Of a stretch of DNA of 6,289 nt, positions 1 through 6,289 are shown piece by piece (the first letter of the stretch is position 1; every line of letters begins with the position of its first letter). A program made the translations under genes and the position numbers. The notes beneath the pieces were generated by a model that was not told where the DNA came from, ran no database searches, and saw only the letters and a list, made by a program, of their open reading frames with translations. The stretch is from positions 1 through 6,289 of the forward strand of contig JAFAYN010000177.1 in the NCBI GenBank assembly GCA_019240375.1, in the 5' to 3' direction. This stretch comes from Gemmatimonadota bacterium. GTDB taxonomy: Bacteria > Gemmatimonadota > Gemmatimonadetes > Longimicrobiales > Longimicrobiaceae.

Positions 1-3274
<3,274 letters not shown>

Positions 3275-3278
<4 letters not shown>

Positions 3279-4699
3279 GCGTCGCACCCCAGCACCGGGG
3301 CGACCCGGACATTCCCGAAGGCAAACGAATGGCACCGCAGAACGCAATGAAGGAGATGAGGACCTTCCTCGTCATCTGGGTGGGGCAGGTCGTCTCGCTT
3401 CTCGGCAGCGGGATGAGCGGCTTCGCCCTGGGGATCTGGATCCTGCAGCAGACCGGCTCCGCGACCCGCTTCGGGCTGGTGCTCCTGTGCTCCGTGCTCC
3501 CCGGGATCCTGGTGTCGCCCTTCGCGGGGGTGGTGGTGGACCGGATGGACCGGCGCCGGATCATGATCTTTAGCGACGCCGCCGCCGCGGTCGGCACCGC
3601 CGTCGTGGTCGTGCTGATGTACCGCGGCGGGCTGGAAGCCTGGCACGTGTACCTCGCCACCGCGGCGAGCGCCGTGTACGGGGCCTTCCAGCGGCCCGCG
3701 TACAGCGCCTCGGTCACCGTGCTGGTTCCCAAGGAGCAGTACGGGCGCGCCAGCGGCATGATGCAGGCGGGCCAGGCGCTCTCGCAGATCTTCGCGCCCC
3801 TGGCGGCGGGGGGGCTGGTGTTCGCCGTGGGGGTGCCGGGGGTGCTGCTGATCGACCTCGCCACCTTCCTGGTCGGCGTGGCAACGCTGCTGGCGGTGCG
3901 GATCCCCTCCGTACGGCCGGAGGATGGGTCCGATGCCAGGGGGCTCCCCCTCTGGCGGGACACCCGGGACGGGTGGGCCTTCATCCAGCGCCGCCCGGGG
4001 CTCCTGGGCCTCCTGGTGGTGTTCGCGGTGCTGAACCTGAGCCTCGCCTCGTTCCAGGCGGCGCTGGGGCCCATGGTGCTCGGCTTCGCCTCCGCGGCGG
4101 CGCTCGGGGCGGTGATGACCTCGGCGGGGGTGGGGATGCTGGCGGGGAGCGTGGCCATGGGCGCGTGGGGCGGGCCCCGGCTCCGCATCCACGGGATCGT
4201 GGGCGCGGGCCTCGTCTTCGCCGCCGCGCTGGCGGCCATGGGGCTCCGCCCCTCGCTGCCGCTGGTGACCGTGTGCGTCGTGGCGACGGGGTTCGCCTTC
4301 CCCATCCTCGCCGGGTGCTCGCAGGCGATCTGGCAGGTGAAGACCGACCCCGCGATCCAGGGGCGGGTCTTCTCGCTCCGCTCCGCGATCTCCAACTCCA
4401 CCGTCCCCGTGGCCTACCTGGCGTGCGGGCTACTCATCGACCGGCTGGTCGCTCCGCTCCTGGCGCGGGGCGGCGCCGCGGCGCACCTGCTCGGCGTCCT
4501 GGTCGGCGACGGCCCGGGGCGGGGCGCGGCGGTGCTGATGGTCGCCAGCGGCGGGGTGGCGGCGGTCGCGATCCTGGGCGCCGCCCTGCTCCCCCGCATC
4601 CGCCGCGTGGAACACGAGCTGCCGGACATGGTGAAGCCGACGCCGGCCGCCCCGGAGCCCGTGGAGGTGGGGCTGGCGCTGGAAGTGGCGACGGCCTGA
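3275..4699 (+). CDS. Major facilitator superfamily exporter (EntS/MFS_3-like), 12 TM
   Basis: This is an inner-membrane, probably proton-driven transporter of 474 residues from the first ATG. Twelve hydrophobic segments can be counted. The first is in TFLVIWVGQVVSLLGSG and the last in AAVLMVASGGVAAVAILG. The MFS loop 2-3 signature appears as DRMDRRR (3539-3559). A long loop before TM12 carries GPGRG (4511-4525), which I associate with MFS proteins encoded beside NRPS genes. A hydrophilic Pro/Glu-rich tail ends the protein. The start at 3275 overlaps the NRPS stop (ATGA) and has GAGG at 3263-3266, suggesting translational coupling. Later in-frame ATGs at 3329 (with GAAGG at 3317-3321), 3347 and 3356 would remove up to 27 non-membrane residues and are real alternatives. 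Position and family suggest export of the NRPS product, but substrate specificity is inferred, not seen. Resistance or self-protection is an equivalent reading. Confidence 0.92.
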
Positions 4700-4711
4700 C
4701 CGAAGCGCGGC

Positions 4712-4726
4712 CCGCTCCCCGAGCGG
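4712..4726. repeat. Short inverted repeat (6-bp arms, 3-base loop)
   Basis: CCGCTC and GAGCGG flank a CCC loop, 12 bases after the stop of the MFS gene. No T-run follows, so it is not a classical intrinsic terminator. It could be a weak transcript-end hairpin or chance in GC-rich DNA. Confidence 0.45.
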
Positions 4727-4736
4727 CCGCGATCCC

Positions 4737-4752
4737 GCGTTCGCACGAACGC
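4737..4752. promoter_or_regulatory. Perfect 7-bp inverted repeat, possible operator or leader hairpin
   Basis: GCGTTCG and CGAACGC flank a two-base spacer (CA), giving a near-palindrome of 16 bases that ends 31 bases before the ATG at 4784. Its placement would suit a dyad operator or an RNA stem in the leader of the exported-protein gene. No clear -35/-10 pair could be recognised nearby. The functional role is inference; only the symmetry is seen. Confidence 0.4.
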
Positions 4753-4783
4753 ATGGTACACGTCTGAAAAAGAGCGAAATCGA

Positions 4784-5398
4784 ATGAAAGCGATACTGAG
4801 CGCAGCCCTGTTGCTGGCGCTGTACCCGGGCCCGTCCTCCACCTCCGGCCCGGCGTCGTACTCCGGGACACTCGCCCGGGGCGACACCCTGGTGCTGGAG
4901 CTGGAAGGGGACGTCGTCCTCCACCCCGTGGGCGGGACCGCGTGGCGGCTGGAGATGGCGCCCGTCGAGCAGGAGCGGGTGATGGGGTGGTCCAACCGTG
5001 CTTCCCGCGGGCCGTACACCCTGAGGGCCACCCGCGAAGGGAGCCGCGTCCTGGTCGAGCCGGTGCCGCGCCTGCCGGCGCTCTCCTTAGGGGTGACGGT
5101 CTCCTCCGAAAGGTACCGGCACGACGTGTACGTCCCCGGCACGGCGGCCGTCACGGTCCGCTCGGGGCGCGCGAACGTCGTCGCCGCGGGGCGGTTCGAG
5201 AGCCTCCAGGTCCAGGGGCGGACCGGCACCGTCGACCTGCGGGTCCCGCAGGGGAGCAGCGTGGACTGCTCCGCCCCCGACGGGACCGTCGTCGTGGACG
5301 GTAAGCCCGTGGGCCGGCAGTTCAACGCCCGCGGAACCGGGGGAGGGCACTACACCGTCCGCCTCCGCGCCGGGACCATCTCCGTCGGCGCCCTCTAG
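4784..5398 (+). CDS. Hypothetical secreted protein, beta-rich (possibly DUF4097-like)
   Basis: I do not recognise a specific family for this 204-residue protein. The N-terminus MKAILSAALLLALYPG is a compact signal peptide (a lysine, then a hydrophobic stretch). Cleavage is likely somewhere in the Ser/Gly/Pro-rich stretch that follows, around residues 18-25. No lipobox cysteine is present, and the only cysteine lies in VDCSAPDG late in the chain. The mature part consists of short alternating hydrophobic/polar strands with turns rich in Gly, Asp and Asn, for example AAVTVRSGRANVV, SLQVQGRTGTVDLRV and TVVVDGKPVG. This resembles the repeating strands of DUF4097/'adhesin head' proteins, a weak resemblance by eye. 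ATG 4784 is chosen because it directly precedes the signal peptide; the upstream AGAG at 4771-4774 is a weak ribosome site. It lies 84 bases after the exporter gene on the same strand and may or may not share its transcript. A periplasmic or cell-surface location is expected. Confidence 0.8.
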   Translation: MKAILSAALLLALYPGPSSTSGPASYSGTLARGDTLVLELEGDVVLHPVGGTAWRLEMAPVEQERVMGWSNRASRGPYTLRATREGSRVLVEPVPRLPALSLGVTVSSERYRHDVYVPGTAAVTVRSGRANVVAAGRFESLQVQGRTGTVDLRVPQGSSVDCSAPDGTVVVDGKPVGRQFNARGTGGGHYTVRLRAGTISVGAL

Positions 5399-5426
5399 CC
5401 GTTCCGCGCCCTTCGGTCCGTTCGAC

Positions 5427-5446
5427 CCCCTCCCGTCCGGGAGGGG
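5427..5446. terminator. GC-rich hairpin without T-run, candidate transcript end
   Basis: CCCCTCCCG and CGGGAGGGG are perfect 9-base inverted arms separated by TC; in RNA this would be an 8-bp stem with a GTCC tetraloop. It begins 28 bases after the stop of the secreted-protein gene and ends 65 bases before the antiporter start. The bases after it (CACTCCCC) contain no T-tract. It is therefore at best a hairpin-only terminator, a transcript-stabilising stem or a dispersed repeat. The rest of the 5399-5511 gap holds nothing I can assign. Confidence 0.5.
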
Positions 5447-5511
5447 CACTCCCCACGAGCCGCAGCGCCGACCGGCCGCGTGCTTCCACCCGCTACTCAT
5501 CCTTCCGAGAC

Positions 5512-6289
5512 ATGATCGCAACGCCCGTCAGCGCCGGGGGCCACGGCCCCGAGATCCTCCTGATGATCGTCCTGATCCAGGTGTCCGTCATCATGATCAC
5601 CGCCCGGGTCTTCGGAACCACCTTCCGCAAGATCGGGCAGCCCATCGTCTGCGGCGAGATCGCCTCGGGGCTCATCCTCGGGCCGTCGCTCTTCGGGGGG
5701 ATGTTCCCCGACGTCTTCCACCGGGTGTTCGATCCCTCGGTGGAGTCGATCATGGGAGTGACGGCCCGGCTGGGGCTGGTCCTCCTCCTCTTCCTCATCG
5801 GGCTGGACTTCGACTTCGGGCACCTGCGCACCAACTCCAGGGCCCCGCTCATGATCTCCATCGGGGGGATCGTGCTGCCGTTCGCCCTGGGGATCGGCGT
5901 GGCCAGGGTGATGTACCCGCACGTTGGGCACGGCGTCAACGAGACGGCGTTCTCGCTGTTCATCGCCACCTCCATGTGCATCACGGCGCTCCCCATCCTG
6001 GGGCGCATCATGATCGAGTACGGCCTGAACCGGACCCGCCTGGGCGCCATCACCATCGCGGCGGCGGCGATCGACGACGCGGCCGGGTGGATCCTCCTGG
6101 CCCTGGTCACCAGCATCGTCCGCTCGCAGTCGGACCTGCGGCAGACCGCGCTCATGGTCGCGGAAACGGTCGTGTTCGGGGCGTTCATGTTCCTCGTGGT
6201 GCGGCCGGTGGCGCACCGGTGGGCGACGCGCGCCCTCCGCGAGTCCGGTGGGACGCTCTCCCTCAACGCGCTGGCCGTCACGCTCTCGG
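5512..6289 (+). CDS. Cation:proton antiporter (CPA2 family, Na+/H+ exchanger domain), 3' partial
   Basis: This is the N-terminal 259 residues of an inner-membrane monovalent cation/H+ antiporter; the frame runs off the right edge without a stop. Hydrophobic helices start at EILLMIVLIQVSVIMI, followed by the family pattern of a Gly/Pro-rich helix, GQPIVCGEIASGLILGPS. Next come the conserved LGLVLLLFLIGLDFD, then ATSMCITALPILGRIM. The ion-binding region is AAAIDDAAGW, with the paired aspartates at 6073-6078 (residues 188-189). This pattern is typical of bacterial CPA2 and CHX-like exchangers, which handle Na+ or K+ homeostasis. Any C-terminal TrkA-N or USP-like regulatory domain would lie outside the window. 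ATG 5512 is the first start in this frame, with no alternative just upstream; the preceding GAGA (5507-5510) is too close to be a good ribosome site. An internal ATG at 5563 is possible but would cut into the first helix. It is probably not part of the peptide pathway. Confidence 0.93.
   Translation, partial: MIATPVSAGGHGPEILLMIVLIQVSVIMITARVFGTTFRKIGQPIVCGEIASGLILGPSLFGGMFPDVFHRVFDPSVESIMGVTARLGLVLLLFLIGLDFDFGHLRTNSRAPLMISIGGIVLPFALGIGVARVMYPHVGHGVNETAFSLFIATSMCITALPILGRIMIEYGLNRTRLGAITIAAAAIDDAAGWILLALVTSIVRSQSDLRQTALMVAETVVFGAFMFLVVRPVAHRWATRALRESGGTLSLNALAVTLS

Noticed and set aside
4712..4726. A classical rho-independent terminator after the MFS gene
   Set aside because: The stem is only 6 bp and no T-run follows, so it was recorded as a repeat rather than a terminator.

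Overview
This is a very GC-rich window, roughly 70% by eye. It holds four protein-coding genes, all on the + strand, and two of them run off the window ends. GC content, codon choice and gene types would fit a secondary-metabolite producer such as a Gemmatimonadota/Longimicrobium-like bacterium or a myxobacterium. That placement is a guess from composition and general resemblance; there is no rRNA or other marker to test it.

Bases 1-3278 carry the 3' end of a nonribosomal peptide synthetase (NRPS). In order it encodes the C-terminal half of a condensation domain, a complete adenylation domain, a peptidyl-carrier domain and a C-terminal thioesterase, so this is the last module of an assembly line. 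Aligned by eye to GrsA and EntF, the ten specificity positions of the adenylation domain read D-V-W-H-L-S-L-V-D-K, essentially the published serine code. The thioesterase has a Ser-Asp-His triad with almost the same spacing as EntF.

The NRPS stop overlaps the start of a 12-TM major facilitator exporter (3275-4699) in an ATGA arrangement. The two genes are therefore probably co-translated, and the transporter is the obvious candidate to export the peptide. An 84-base gap with two small perfect inverted repeats follows. After it comes a 204-aa protein with a signal peptide and a beta-rich body that I cannot assign to a function (4784-5398).

A 113-base gap with a strong 9-bp inverted repeat separates this from the start of a CPA2-type cation:proton antiporter (from 5512, open at the right edge). 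The antiporter looks like a housekeeping gene and may mark the edge of the biosynthetic cluster.

The most notable feature is inside the NRPS. Synonymous codon choice switches abruptly along the gene, from G-ending to C-ending, back to G-ending, then mixed. The G-ending block lies between adenylation motifs A3 and A8 and contains nearly all of the specificity pocket. This is the pattern expected if the pocket-bearing core was exchanged by recombination. I found no RNA genes, CRISPR arrays, insertion sequences or tRNAs.
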